In this document: positions 51,532 to 61,336 of the stretch, one piece after another
Layout: each line of letters starts with the position of its first letter
Position numbering within the stretch: position 1 is the stretch's first letter
Source: Naegleria lovaniensis
Lineage: Eukaryota; Heterolobosea; Eutetramitea; Acrasida; Naegleriidae
Direction: 5' to 3'
Assembly (NCBI RefSeq): GCF_003324165.1
Contig: NW_025407829.1
Coordinates: 558,001 to 622,000, forward strand
DNA: 64,000 nucleotides
Notes under the pieces: generated by a model
The model's input: only the letters and a program-made list of their open reading frames with translations
What the model was told of the DNA's origin: nothing
Database searches by the model: none
Position numbers and translations under genes: made by a program

Positions 51532-52460
51532 TTAGTAATACTGTTGCCATGAACTTCCGTCAGCAGGTACTGTGACACCTCCAATAAGTAGACCAATATC
51601 CACAATCCACCACACTCCAATACCTCCCAATGTCAATAATTTAATGACACTGCATTGTTGAATATTTTCACACAACACGTTTTTCACATGTTCAACATGT
51701 CCCGGAATTGGATCTTAAAAATTTTCACAAACTTACCCCAATACAATATGTTGCAAATAAAAGCGATCAGCTCCAAAGATGCCAACAAAGACGGCTAGTA
51801 CTAAGGCAGTAGTGTATTGGAAGTTGTTCTGGATGCTATAAATTGTTCGCATGATCAAATCATCATTATTCGAACGTGTTGACATCAAAGAAAACGTACG
51901 TTTTACATGGAAACTTTTGATACCATGTTCTTGGTCCGATACATTCAATGGTTGATAATACTGTACAATTTGCATATCCATATCTTGTGTTTTGAGTATA
52001 AACTCCATTTTGATTTACCATGTCGTCATAGCTACATGTTTTAATTCCATTTGAATATCCTTTCATGTCAAAATCACAAATTTTAAATTCATTTGGTCTG
52101 TATTTTCATGGCGACATTATGATTTTACATTTTGTCGTGACATTAAAATTTTACATGAATGGCCATCATCAAATTCCAAATTGTAATTAAAAATAATATT
52201 AGTATTCACACATACATCAGTGTACATGGTACAAGGGGGCCATTAGGATTGTAATCCACATTTTGACATTCACTCAAATTGACAATGATGTATTCCGATC
52301 CAGTTGAGTTGCTGCAATTCGGAAGAGGAACTCCCTGTACCACATGATCATGATTTATAATAGTTGTTATTGCAATTAGCAATAGAATCGTCAGTGAAGT
52401 CATCCAACATGTTGTCAACCCTGCGTACGTTGGTGACAATGTATTTATCAGCGGAGCCAT
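51532..52460 (-). CDS. TM2-domain-containing protein (TM2D family, four exons)
   Basis: Predicted exons 52460-52216, 52097-51900, 51835-51737 and 51649-51532 (introns of 118, 64 and 87 bases), 219 residues. The start follows AAAAAA. A signal segment ([16 protein letters not shown]) leads into a Cys-rich ectodomain ([65 protein letters not shown]). The TM2 domain spans exons 3 and 4: [20 protein letters not shown] then [20 protein letters not shown], ending DGSSWQQYY. The DRF-containing loop (GADRFYL) is the family hallmark. Function of TM2D proteins is poorly known; in animals they link to Notch and amyloid biology. All four exon junctions keep frame. Confidence 0.88.
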
Positions 52461-52546
52461 TTTTTGCTTGGGGTTCAAAAACAAATAATCCCGCCAAAAC
52501 TTTGCCGCTTCTAAAATCCGTTTCACATTTCACTTTTAAGCAAAAA

Positions 52547-54799
52547 ATGTTTCCTCCAATGGCCACTCACCATCAAGAGTGTGGAAACACCAATGCATTG
52601 TGTACCAACATGAACAATAGTCCATTTCACCCTCCCCAACAACAACAGCAACAAATTCATTCATTTTCCTCCGTTTCCTCCTTCCCGCAGCAACCACTTC
52701 CTTCCACTCCCTCTCATCATCCTCCAATGAATATTAATCATCATGATCATCATCAACAGCAACAACAACAGCACCTTACACAATCTTCTGTTTTTGATTC
52801 ATTCTCTCCCTTCTCTAATTTTCATATGAGTTCTTCTCCGAATAATTCCTCTCAAGGCTCTTTCATTGGTGAAAGGTATCACGGACAAGGATTGCAAGGA
52901 AATTATGAATATGGAAATCAATTCAGCCATACCCCTTTCCAATGGCATTCCTCTCCATCCAATGATGGCCTTCATCATTATCCCACTACCAACTCAAACT
53001 CCTCTTCTGGTTTGAATAGCACGACCAAATTGGAAAATTTAGAATTCTCAGCCAAAACCAAAGGAAGTTCTTCTTCGTTCCATCTGAATACAATTCAACA
53101 ACAACATGATAGTCTTTCAACTAGCAAGAGAAGATCCAGTAACTTTCATTCCATTTTCACTCCTTCACCTCCTCAATTTCAATCCAATGATCTTCAACCT
53201 TGTAAAAGTCTCCGAACCACACATACACCCGTACCAATTGGTACGAGTCCACATTATTCCACTCATGCATGCACCCCAACTGGTCATTCTCCTTTTCAAC
53301 TTTCTTCATCGCCTTTCACGAGAGAGAATTTTAATAACACTCATCATCATCATCAAACACAATTACCTTCACCGCCAATGCATCCATCATCCATTCAGTC
53401 GACGCAACAAGCTGCTATAATGACCCTGAATAATACTAACAATAGCAACAATAGCAACAACAATAACAATAGCAACAATAGTATTCTACCAACATTTAGT
53501 TCTTCCAGAAATCGTTCCACCACGACTTCACTTGTTGCTGCCCGTAGAAGCTTGCCCAATAATTTTCCCAGCACGAGTAAGGAACAACATGGAAACCACC
53601 ACATCATGACACCTTCGTCGTTCCTCCTTAACTCGTGCCACTATACAACCACAACAACGGCAGACAAGTCTCCATTGAAAAAGTCGAATAGTGTGGCCAT
53701 TGGTTCTGAGAATTCCCATTTTCACATGCTAGATTCAGACGATGAGAGAGAACAAGCTCCTCCCAGTGCTCCTAAAAAGAAGAAACCAACCAAGAAGATT
53801 GGAACTCGAAGAGCCTCCTCCTGTAGTAGTGTATATAAGAATTTATTTGAGGAAGAACGAGCGTTTGAATTACCAATTCATCCTCATGGTGAAGAGGAAG
53901 AGGATGACACTGTGGAGGATGGAGACATTCGAGGAGGTCCCATGGAAAACACACATGAAAATGTTCAAGATGTATCGTATTCGGCGAGTAGTAGTAGTAA
54001 TCATTCACATTACAGCATTGGATCCATGTTTCTGGAGACGCCATCTCCATGTACGCCACGAGATCAATCGACCTATTCGTCGAACAGTGGTCATGGAATG
54101 CACAGTTTGAGTCACTCGAAAAATCAACTCTTTGGTCAAAATTCTTGTAATAAGAGTTTTGTTTTACCTTCCACGATACGACCTTTCAATGGAAATGCAA
54201 TCCCTTTTGCTACGCCCATTCATCAAGCAAGTCATCATAATCGATTGTTGGCAAGTACTCCTGCTTCCTCAACGACAAGTAGTGCTCCCATTCTGGAATG
54301 TGAATTGACTGGATCTGATGATGAATTCATGTCGAGTCTTATGAAACCTCCTCCACCAAGGTTGTCCTTAAATATGAAGAGTCATCACTCCCAACAGCAG
54401 CAACAACAAAATATATTCAACGATTTTACATTGGGGTGTGACGATGAGGAATTGGAACAAAATGAAGATGATATTTTGAATCCACCAACACTTGTGGCGA
54501 GTGAGAACCAAGCTGTTATTGGTGGCTCTGCACTCTTTACATCCTCACCGAGACGATCCAAGTACGATAGCCCCATTGATCAAGAAGACGAAACCATGAA
54601 CGAAGTGGTAAATTTATTTGGTAGCCCAGTATCCCTAGAGTCTAAAAAGAGAAAGGCGTTAAGAAGTCCTTCATTTCACAGATACAAATCTCGAGACGAT
54701 ATGGACAATGATGATAATGATTCACCCCCCAAGTTTGAAGAGTTTGAAAGATTTGAGCCGTTCTTAGTGAACCCTAAAGCGAAATTGAAAACAAAATAA
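52547..54799 (+). CDS. Large Gln/Asn/His/Ser-rich protein, unknown
   Basis: 750 residues from ATG 52547 (CAAAAAATG; the frame above starts at TTG). Most of it is low complexity: polyQ (PPQQQQQQIHSF), His-rich (HHDHHQQQQQQH), Asn repeats (NNSNNSNNNNNSNN) and Ser blocks. Charged islands include DSDDEREQAPP followed by PKKKKPTKK, HGEEEEDDTVEDGDI and a C-terminal SLESKKRKALRSPSF. Several SP/TP sites (SPRRSK, SPCTPR, SPLKKS) suggest kinase regulation in the cell cycle. Such composition is common in transcription or RNA-regulatory proteins of this lineage. No domain recognised. Its stop lies 6 bases from the stop of the next, convergent gene. Confidence 0.7.
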   Translation: MFPPMATHHQECGNTNALCTNMNNSPFHPPQQQQQQIHSFSSVSSFPQQPLPSTPSHHPPMNINHHDHHQQQQQQHLTQSSVFDSFSPFSNFHMSSSPNNSSQGSFIGERYHGQGLQGNYEYGNQFSHTPFQWHSSPSNDGLHHYPTTNSNSSSGLNSTTKLENLEFSAKTKGSSSSFHLNTIQQQHDSLSTSKRRSSNFHSIFTPSPPQFQSNDLQPCKSLRTTHTPVPIGTSPHYSTHACTPTGHSPFQLSSSPFTRENFNNTHHHHQTQLPSPPMHPSSIQSTQQAAIMTLNNTNNSNNSNNNNNSNNSILPTFSSSRNRSTTTSLVAARRSLPNNFPSTSKEQHGNHHIMTPSSFLLNSCHYTTTTTADKSPLKKSNSVAIGSENSHFHMLDSDDEREQAPPSAPKKKKPTKKIGTRRASSCSSVYKNLFEEERAFELPIHPHGEEEEDDTVEDGDIRGGPMENTHENVQDVSYSASSSSNHSHYSIGSMFLETPSPCTPRDQSTYSSNSGHGMHSLSHSKNQLFGQNSCNKSFVLPSTIRPFNGNAIPFATPIHQASHHNRLLASTPASSTTSSAPILECELTGSDDEFMSSLMKPPPPRLSLNMKSHHSQQQQQQNIFNDFTLGCDDEELEQNEDDILNPPTLVASENQAVIGGSALFTSSPRRSKYDSPIDQEDETMNEVVNLFGSPVSLESKKRKALRSPSFHRYKSRDDMDNDDNDSPPKFEEFERFEPFLVNPKAKLKTK
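53428..53480. repeat. AAC/AAT/AGC triplet repeat coding for Asn/Ser
   Basis: Imperfect trinucleotide array (AACAATAGC units) in the Gln/Asn-rich gene, encoding NNSNNSNNNNNSNNS-like sequence. The frame is preserved throughout. Confidence 0.85.
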
Positions 54800-54805
54800 A
54801 GGTCA

Positions 54806-57800
54806 TCACGGTTTACTATTAAAGGTGTAGCACAATGGTGATGGTAACTCTTCGCCCTTAAATCGTATCTCAATGCTGGTCTTTGTTTCAATCGAGTGGT
54901 CGAAAGTTGGTAACATCACTCTTGGAATAATAAAGTAGATCCGAATTGCGCTCTGGTCTATGGTAACGTTAATCACTTTGCAGTTCACAATTACATCTGC
55001 CACACGTTGTGAAATACTCCAATCTTCCAGCAACGAAGAAAACTCGTGAACTGAGAGGTTTTCAGGATGTATAACAATTTCATTCAAGTTGTCAAAACTA
55101 CTGGAACCGTGTGTCAACAACAAAGAGGTTGAATGCCGATAAGAGAATGTTTTCTTTCTCTTGGTGGTAGAGTCGGTTTTCTTTTTCATTTCCGAAAGTT
55201 GAGATGAGCTTGCAGAGCTCTCATCTGACTGACCAATTGAATCGTCTAGCTGTTCATTGCTGGACGACGGTGGTGATTTTCGCTTCTGAGCTCGTGTTTC
55301 ACATTTCCACTGTTGCTGTCTTGCATTGTACTTGGCAAAGAACCGTTCCATGTCATCCGTTTCAAATACATGGTCATGGAATGTTGCTTTAGTGATAACT
55401 GTCTTTTTATCAACCTTTTTAATGTCCATGTGAATGCAAATGCATTTAGTAATGGTTCTAACCTCATCTTTTCCATCTGTTAAGGACAAGGTAACTTTGA
55501 ATGGACAAGTGACTGCTTTTTCGCAATGTTTCGATTTTTGTACTCGTTTTCCATACGATTCCAGAGAGAAGTAAACCTTTTGTCCATCATTCATGTCGTC
55601 ATATGTTTTGGTGATTGAAAAGCCATTGATATCGTAATTTTCATTGTCTAGTTGCCAGTTCTGATCGCTCTCTCCTGATTGAGTCTTTTTATATCTGAAA
55701 AAACATGTTTTTTCATAGATCTCTAAAGATTTAACTCTCCAGTAGTAGCGTGTGATTTCTTTTTGATTTGACGAATTTTGGTTGACCTCAACTTCAAGAC
55801 ACGCTTTTTTCATTCTAATGTCATGTGGTGGTTCAATATAAAAAGAAAAAAGTAGAGTAATATCATCACCATCAATTTTTGGCAATTGAAAGGTTTTGGT
55901 AATACCATTTCTAGGTCTCGATGATGAATTTGCAATGGCTCTGTTCTCACTGCTAAAACTAGCAAATACAGAAGGAAACCTAGTATTAGAAGACGACGAG
56001 CTCTCTGTAGGAGGTGTTTGCAGTAGTTTCGTTTGGGCGACAGAAGTTGACATTGAGGTTACTGTTGCACCAGCAGTTTTGTTTTTAGAAGGTGTTGATT
56101 TGGTGTTCTTGGAATTTTGAGTAGTTTTTCTAGCTACTGCTGCCACAGGTACTGGTCTATTTGCAGTTGCTGATCTATCTGTTGTAGAGCTTGTTATTGA
56201 CGTCGGTGTTGATGTCGCATTCGTGTTATATTCCATAACTGAGCTTGTTGATGAATGAGTGAAATTATTCGACTGTGAAGGTACAAAATTTTTTGACATG
56301 TCATACATGGATGGAGGTTGTTGCACATGAGAGGATGAAGAAGGAGGCGATCCTGAAGGAACATGGTACGTTTGAGGTGGTGAATAGGTGTATTCAGATG
56401 GATATGAAGAAGAAGGAGGTAGAGTAGGAGTATAAGGATAATGTGATGATGATGGTGGATGCATGTACGAATGTCCACTACTTGTGGAATGTGGCAAATG
56501 ATTGTATGTGCTTTGATTGTAAAAGTGATACGAATGTGTTTGGGATGTTGCATGATACGTTGGTGAAGGTGGTGGTGGAAACGAGTGACTGTAGCCGCCA
56601 TAGGGAGGAGGTTGTTGATAGCGTGATGGTGCATGAGATGGATATGCATGTGGATAAGCGTGATGAGGATGTTGAAGTGGTGGTGGTGGACGTGAGGAAT
56701 AATTCGAATGCATGGAAGGATGTGGTGGTGATGGTTGTGTTAGATTAGTGGAAGAGGAGGGTGAAGCATGAGGATGATGATGGATGGGCATCATTGGAGG
56801 TGGTAAAGGATAAGGAGACGAGGAAGTTGCATCCATCAATGCTGTACTGCCTTGTGTTGCACTTGTAGCAGCAACTGATGAAAAGGTAGTAGTAGCAGAA
56901 GTAGTAGTAGTATTAGCAATAGTAGAAGTAATAGTAGGAACGCCAACTGGAGATGTTGAGGAAAATGTTTTTGAAGAGGGTGATGACCATACGGTTGAAT
57001 ACACTGCATCCATGGGTTGAGGAACGGGATTTGTATTTGTGGCAATCGGACGAATTGGAACAGAAATTGGTGTTTCCTTGTTGGAATTATTCTCATCATT
57101 GAGGTAATTGGTTTGTATTGGGTTTGACGCCAAATTTGGTTCAAATGGAGTGGAATTTTGTTGTTCCAAATCACCATCCGAGAGTTTGTTGGTCATCATC
57201 ATCATGTGAGGAGAAGATGGTGCATCATTGTTGTGCTTGGAAAGATGGAATGGTTGATCAGGAGGACCTCGGAAAGAATTGCATGTGGAGCTGATCATGG
57301 AGGCTTCTTCATGTACATGTGTGGATTGTGATGAAGGCTCTGTATCCTTGTTGTTGGTGCATGTCGTGTGGTTGATGAGATTAGAGCTATGATGGTTCAA
57401 GGTGATATGTTTTTCGAAAGTATTTGTCGTCTTAGTACTATCGCTGGATTCCAATACTACATGTGTAGTTGATGGTGCCTTTTCATCATCGGTATCACGA
57501 TGATGATGATGGTTAAGAATATGATTATTCGTGGATGTACTATTGGGGCTAGTAGAAGTAGTACTACTTGTACTAGTGGTGTTGATGTGGTTACTAGTGC
57601 TATAATTATTATTAATAGCCACACATGTATTCATATTTGGAATAGTGGTAGCGTGATGCTGATTTTGAGAGATAGTGCCATGAGCTTCCCAATCTTTTGG
57701 CTGTTCCATATAGGAGGTGGATAATTTGGCTAAATCTCTTCCAGGGTCATTGGCATGCTCCTCTTCATTCATCCTCTCCTCCTCGGATGGGATCTCGATT

Positions 57801-58129
57801 CTGTTACAGTTAGGTAATGGCGTTGAAGAACCATCCAACGCCAACACCACATCAGATGCATCAACATTCGAGGAAGAGGACGAGAGGGCGTTCATGTTGT
57901 TAGATTTTTCGTAAAGTGGATCAAGCTCTTGATGATGATGACTCTTCATCTCCCCGTTATTACCTTTCGTGGTAATCAAATGAGTCGGAGGCATCATGGC
58001 ATGAGAGTCTTGTATAGTTTGATTCTCATTCATGGAATGCATGTTAAGCTCGGTATCTTGTTGTTGTGGAGGAGATTCATGCTCTTGTTGTTGTTCAGTG
58101 TTATGCCGAGAGGATGATGTTGAAGACAT
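54806..58129 (-). CDS. Large protein: disordered N-terminal half, folded C-terminal domain
   Basis: 1107 residues from ATG 58129 (the frame upstream to 58333 opens with TTG and has no ATG). Residues 1-750 are low complexity: Asn/Ser/Thr/His-rich with Pro/Ser/Tyr-rich repeats (SSHYPYTPTLPPSSSYPSEY). Residues about 790-960 look like a folded beta-sandwich (TFQLPKIDGDDITLLFSFYI, MKKACLEVEVNQ, RYYWRVKSLEIYEKTCFFRY, VYFSLESYGKRV, CPFKVTLSL). Then a Lys/Ser-rich linker and a final beta-rich block (NCKVINVTIDQSAIRIYFII). It may be a DNA-binding or chromatin protein, but I cannot name the family. Confidence 0.7.
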   Translation of the reverse strand: MSSTSSSRHNTEQQQEHESPPQQQDTELNMHSMNENQTIQDSHAMMPPTHLITTKGNNGEMKSHHHQELDPLYEKSNNMNALSSSSSNVDASDVVLALDGSSTPLPNCNRIEIPSEEERMNEEEHANDPGRDLAKLSTSYMEQPKDWEAHGTISQNQHHATTIPNMNTCVAINNNYSTSNHINTTSTSSTTSTSPNSTSTNNHILNHHHHRDTDDEKAPSTTHVVLESSDSTKTTNTFEKHITLNHHSSNLINHTTCTNNKDTEPSSQSTHVHEEASMISSTCNSFRGPPDQPFHLSKHNNDAPSSPHMMMMTNKLSDGDLEQQNSTPFEPNLASNPIQTNYLNDENNSNKETPISVPIRPIATNTNPVPQPMDAVYSTVWSSPSSKTFSSTSPVGVPTITSTIANTTTTSATTTFSSVAATSATQGSTALMDATSSSPYPLPPPMMPIHHHPHASPSSSTNLTQPSPPHPSMHSNYSSRPPPPLQHPHHAYPHAYPSHAPSRYQQPPPYGGYSHSFPPPPSPTYHATSQTHSYHFYNQSTYNHLPHSTSSGHSYMHPPSSSHYPYTPTLPPSSSYPSEYTYSPPQTYHVPSGSPPSSSSHVQQPPSMYDMSKNFVPSQSNNFTHSSTSSVMEYNTNATSTPTSITSSTTDRSATANRPVPVAAVARKTTQNSKNTKSTPSKNKTAGATVTSMSTSVAQTKLLQTPPTESSSSSNTRFPSVFASFSSENRAIANSSSRPRNGITKTFQLPKIDGDDITLLFSFYIEPPHDIRMKKACLEVEVNQNSSNQKEITRYYWRVKSLEIYEKTCFFRYKKTQSGESDQNWQLDNENYDINGFSITKTYDDMNDGQKVYFSLESYGKRVQKSKHCEKAVTCPFKVTLSLTDGKDEVRTITKCICIHMDIKKVDKKTVITKATFHDHVFETDDMERFFAKYNARQQQWKCETRAQKRKSPPSSSNEQLDDSIGQSDESSASSSQLSEMKKKTDSTTKRKKTFSYRHSTSLLLTHGSSSFDNLNEIVIHPENLSVHEFSSLLEDWSISQRVADVIVNCKVINVTIDQSAIRIYFIIPRVMLPTFDHSIETKTSIEIRFKGEELPSPLCYTFNSKP
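56886..56937. repeat. GTA/AGT triplet repeat (Thr tract on the minus strand)
   Basis: Imperfect GTAGTAGTA/GAAGTA array. Read on the minus strand it encodes a Thr/Ser/Ala-rich tract in the 54806-58129 gene (TITSTIANTTTTSATTTF). It is the most regular repeat in that protein. Confidence 0.8.
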
Positions 58130-59055
58130 TCTTTCGCATGGCTCTTTGGACAATTCAAGTACGTGTGTTTGAAAGTCGAAAACAGCTCTTGTGATTCTTT
58201 TTGATGAGTGGTAGGAAGTCTTTTGGTGTTTTTTCTTTGCTTCACTCCAAATCACGCTGTATCTTGTCGTGAATGGTTGTGTGTGGGCAATTCGAACGAT
58301 AAAGGTTTCGTTCCCTTTTGGGAAGACAAGCAAAGGTCGTCAACACCACATGATGCATGAAAATAAAGTTGTGTTGATTCACAACGCGACAACAACAACG
58401 AAGAGGTCATACATTTGCATAAGAGGCGAGTTCAAAACAAAACAACACACGCACTTACGATGAGTAGAAAGAATTATAATTCCCACACCTTGGTTCGCTT
58501 ACGTGATTTGTTGTTGGAATCACACGTGTGAAAAACGTGTTGTTGTTGGGATGTACTACAAGTTGTGTTTTTGGTTGTTTTTTTCAAAGTGGTGTTGGGA
58601 CGGTTGATGATTTGCGTCTTCTCTCTATTGAAGGTAAAGCTGGCGTGATGATAATGCATACGACTTCCAAATAGGAGCATGTTGAGACGTCAACCATCCA
58701 ACACGGATAAAAAACTTCCATGAAATGCCTTTACAAGCAACTCGTGGTACCATCCACAATATTGGTTATGATAAATTGTGCGTGTATGATATCAGGATAG
58801 CCTTGTAGTTGAAAATGTAGTATACTATTAGTGGTCTTGCATTAGTAACACCTAGTATCTTGTGTATTTCAAAGACGAAAAGATATTTGCACTTTGAGTA
58901 TCGACTTGTCTTTTAAAGAAAACGAAAACAAATACCAATCTTGTGCTCGGTATCACGTTTGAAGACGAATGTGCGAATTCAATCTTGGTGGACCGATAAC
59001 CAAATTGTCTGTGAGACCGTTTTGTCATCTTCATATTTGGTTGTTTACTTTACTA
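58130..59055. other. Long intergenic region between two minus-strand genes
   Basis: About 926 bases between the large disordered-protein gene and CFAP52, both minus. It includes the 5' leader of the former (58130-58333 open in frame without ATG). A 10-base palindrome CACACGTGTG (58521-58530) lies among further ACGTG cores. No tRNA or structured RNA was found by eye and no credible reading frame. Confidence 0.45.
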
Positions 59056-61024
59056 CTAGTACACGTTGAACATGAGAATGATTCCACCTTCTCCAACACC
59101 AATGAGTTGCTTGTCATCTGGAGAAAATTGAATCGAATAAATATATTGACCTTCTGTGTCAATGCTAGCAAGTTTTTCACCGGAATCAACTTGATACACA
59201 TGGATCTGCTCGTCATTACCGAAAACTGCAAACAAACGATCGTCCATGTTCGTTTTGGTGATAAATTTTGGTTCAAATTTCTTGGAGTAGGGAATGATTC
59301 GTTGTGGTGCATCTGAGGCGATATTCCAGTAGGTAATGTATCGATCTGATCCAATACTAATGATCGTTTCCTGATCTAAGCATACAACAAAACCATTGAC
59401 AGAGCCTATTTTGTGATTGTAGGAGGCCACTCTTCTTTCATTTCTCAAATCATAACAGAAAATCTCTCGATCTTTGCTACTCGAAAACACATGAACATCA
59501 TCTCTCATAATTTTTAAACCTGTTACCATTGTAGAGTGTTCTTTGAATGAACAAACAAGCTGTCTTGTTTTCATGGCATACACTCGTACGTCGCCTTCTT
59601 GGCCTGCAGAAACAAAAAACTTATTGTTGTGACTGGTATCTATTTTTGTGACAGCATTTCTGTGAGCATTGACGAGCGTCCACAATTGTTCTCCTGTTTC
59701 ACAGTCCACCGCTCGAATGGAACCATCACTCCACCCTGTCAGCAAAATGCTAATTTCATCCTTAATAAATGCGCATGACACAGGGAACACGTTACTGCCC
59801 TTCATTGAATCTGTTTGAGCAAATTTACATTGAGTTTCTGGTAAATAGTTGGCAACATCCCAATATATGACCTCACAATTTTCTGAGATGGTGGCAAATT
59901 TGTCACTTAGACCATATGGAAAGTCCACACCATAAATTGATTTGGCATGGTTTCTTGCAATTAAACAAGACTCCAACTTATCTAGTGTGATCTTTAAAAT
60001 TTCTCCATCGTCTGTACCAGCCAAAATGAACTCGCTTCCAAAAATTGAAAGTGAAGTTATTCCTCCGTTATTCGAAATTTTCTGTTTCTTGACAATTTGT
60101 TGGCAATCAAAAATTGTAATGCTTCCATCTCCGCCTCCAGTAATCACATGACCATTGGAGGGATTAATCACTATTGAAAGTACTCCTGATGAGCAGATTT
60201 TAACTGGAGCTGTTTGCAATCTTTTTAACCTAACATGTATAAAGGATAAATCTCCAGAAGCACTTCCCACAAATAAATATTCACCAAGCTTATCAAATTG
60301 CATACACGTGTAATCTCGAACAAATGCACCAGTATTGACCTTTTCCTGTTCTAAGATTCCCTTGTAAGGTTCCAAACTCCAAATGATTATATTTCCCGAA
60401 GAGCATGTAGCCAATAGGTATCTGTCTGTTTCACGTTTCTTGATATCTCGAACCATACCTCCAAAACAAACCAAAATCTTGTCATCTGTTTGTTTGGGAA
60501 GTGCTGCGCTTGCAACAATATTTCCTGTAGAAACGTTCCAGATCAGTAACCTCCTGTCCGAAGCATTTCCTACCGTGGCTAGTAATTTCTGTATATTATT
60601 AGTTGGAATATATAATAATTGAAAGACGCAAGTTTGTAATGAATAACCAATTACAAATTGAACGATAATTCACTGCCATTCTACTTACATCATCATGAGA
60701 GAAGGCAACAGCTCCGACACATTTTTCATGTTCTCCCAATCGTTGTGTGAGTTGAAGTGATGATGTATCCCATAAACAAACATCGGCATTTTCTCCTTGT
60801 TGTCCTGTAGCAATTAAATGTCCATGATTCGCAAAGGCCAAACATGAAACTCGATCATCATGACCTCTCATAAACCTCTGAGCATTCGGATCCTCACTAT
60901 CATTCATTACTGCAACACTTCCCGATATAAAAACAAAACAATTGGATTGCTTGGGATGTTGCAACACGGACTGAGGTAACTTGGAAGAGAAGCCAATGGC
61001 ATGTTCCAATTCGAGTTGAGCCAT
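59056..61024 (-). CDS. CFAP52: Cilia- and flagella-associated protein 52 (WDR16)
   Basis: Predicted exons 61024-60689 and 60588-59056 (100-base GTAAGT...ATACAG intron), 622 residues against 620 in human. ATG 61024 gives MAQLELEHAIGFSSK, matching the family start; the frame above opens at TTG. Two WD40 propellers: FMRGHDDRVSCLAFANHGHL, LIATGQQGENADVCLWD, LGEHEKCVGAVAFSHDD then KLLATVGNASDRRLLIWN; later YGVDFPYGLSDKFATISEN, LLTGWSDGSIRAVDCETGEQ, VNAHRNAVTKID, SAGQEGDVRVYA and FSSSKDREIFCYD. CFAP52 is a microtubule inner protein of doublet microtubules, so this supports a flagellate stage. Confidence 0.93.
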
Positions 61025-61336
61025 GAATGAATTTTTTTGAGTTTGTTTTAAAATTGTAGTTTGAGTTGGCGCCAGCAACAAACCTTGTGCGCGATGAAAG
61101 CGTCGGATACTATTCAATTTTAAATGAATTCAATAGAATGTAAATTCGAATGTTGGCAGTCATTCATTAGTGTACCAATAAAATTGAATATTTATATCGT
61201 TTTTCTTGTGTTCAAGAATCCACAACATCATCATTGAAAGACAGAGGCCACCGTAATGGTATTGACCGGAGTGATTTTGTCTCTTTTTTCGCTCGACATT
61301 TGACACGCACAAACATCAACAAAAAAATTCATCATC
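61025..61336. other. Divergent promoter region between CFAP52 and ankyrin-repeat gene
   Basis: 312 bases between the two starts. It contains T- and A-rich runs and an A-run at 61319-61327 just before the ankyrin gene start. No RNA gene or credible frame was seen. Confidence 0.45.
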
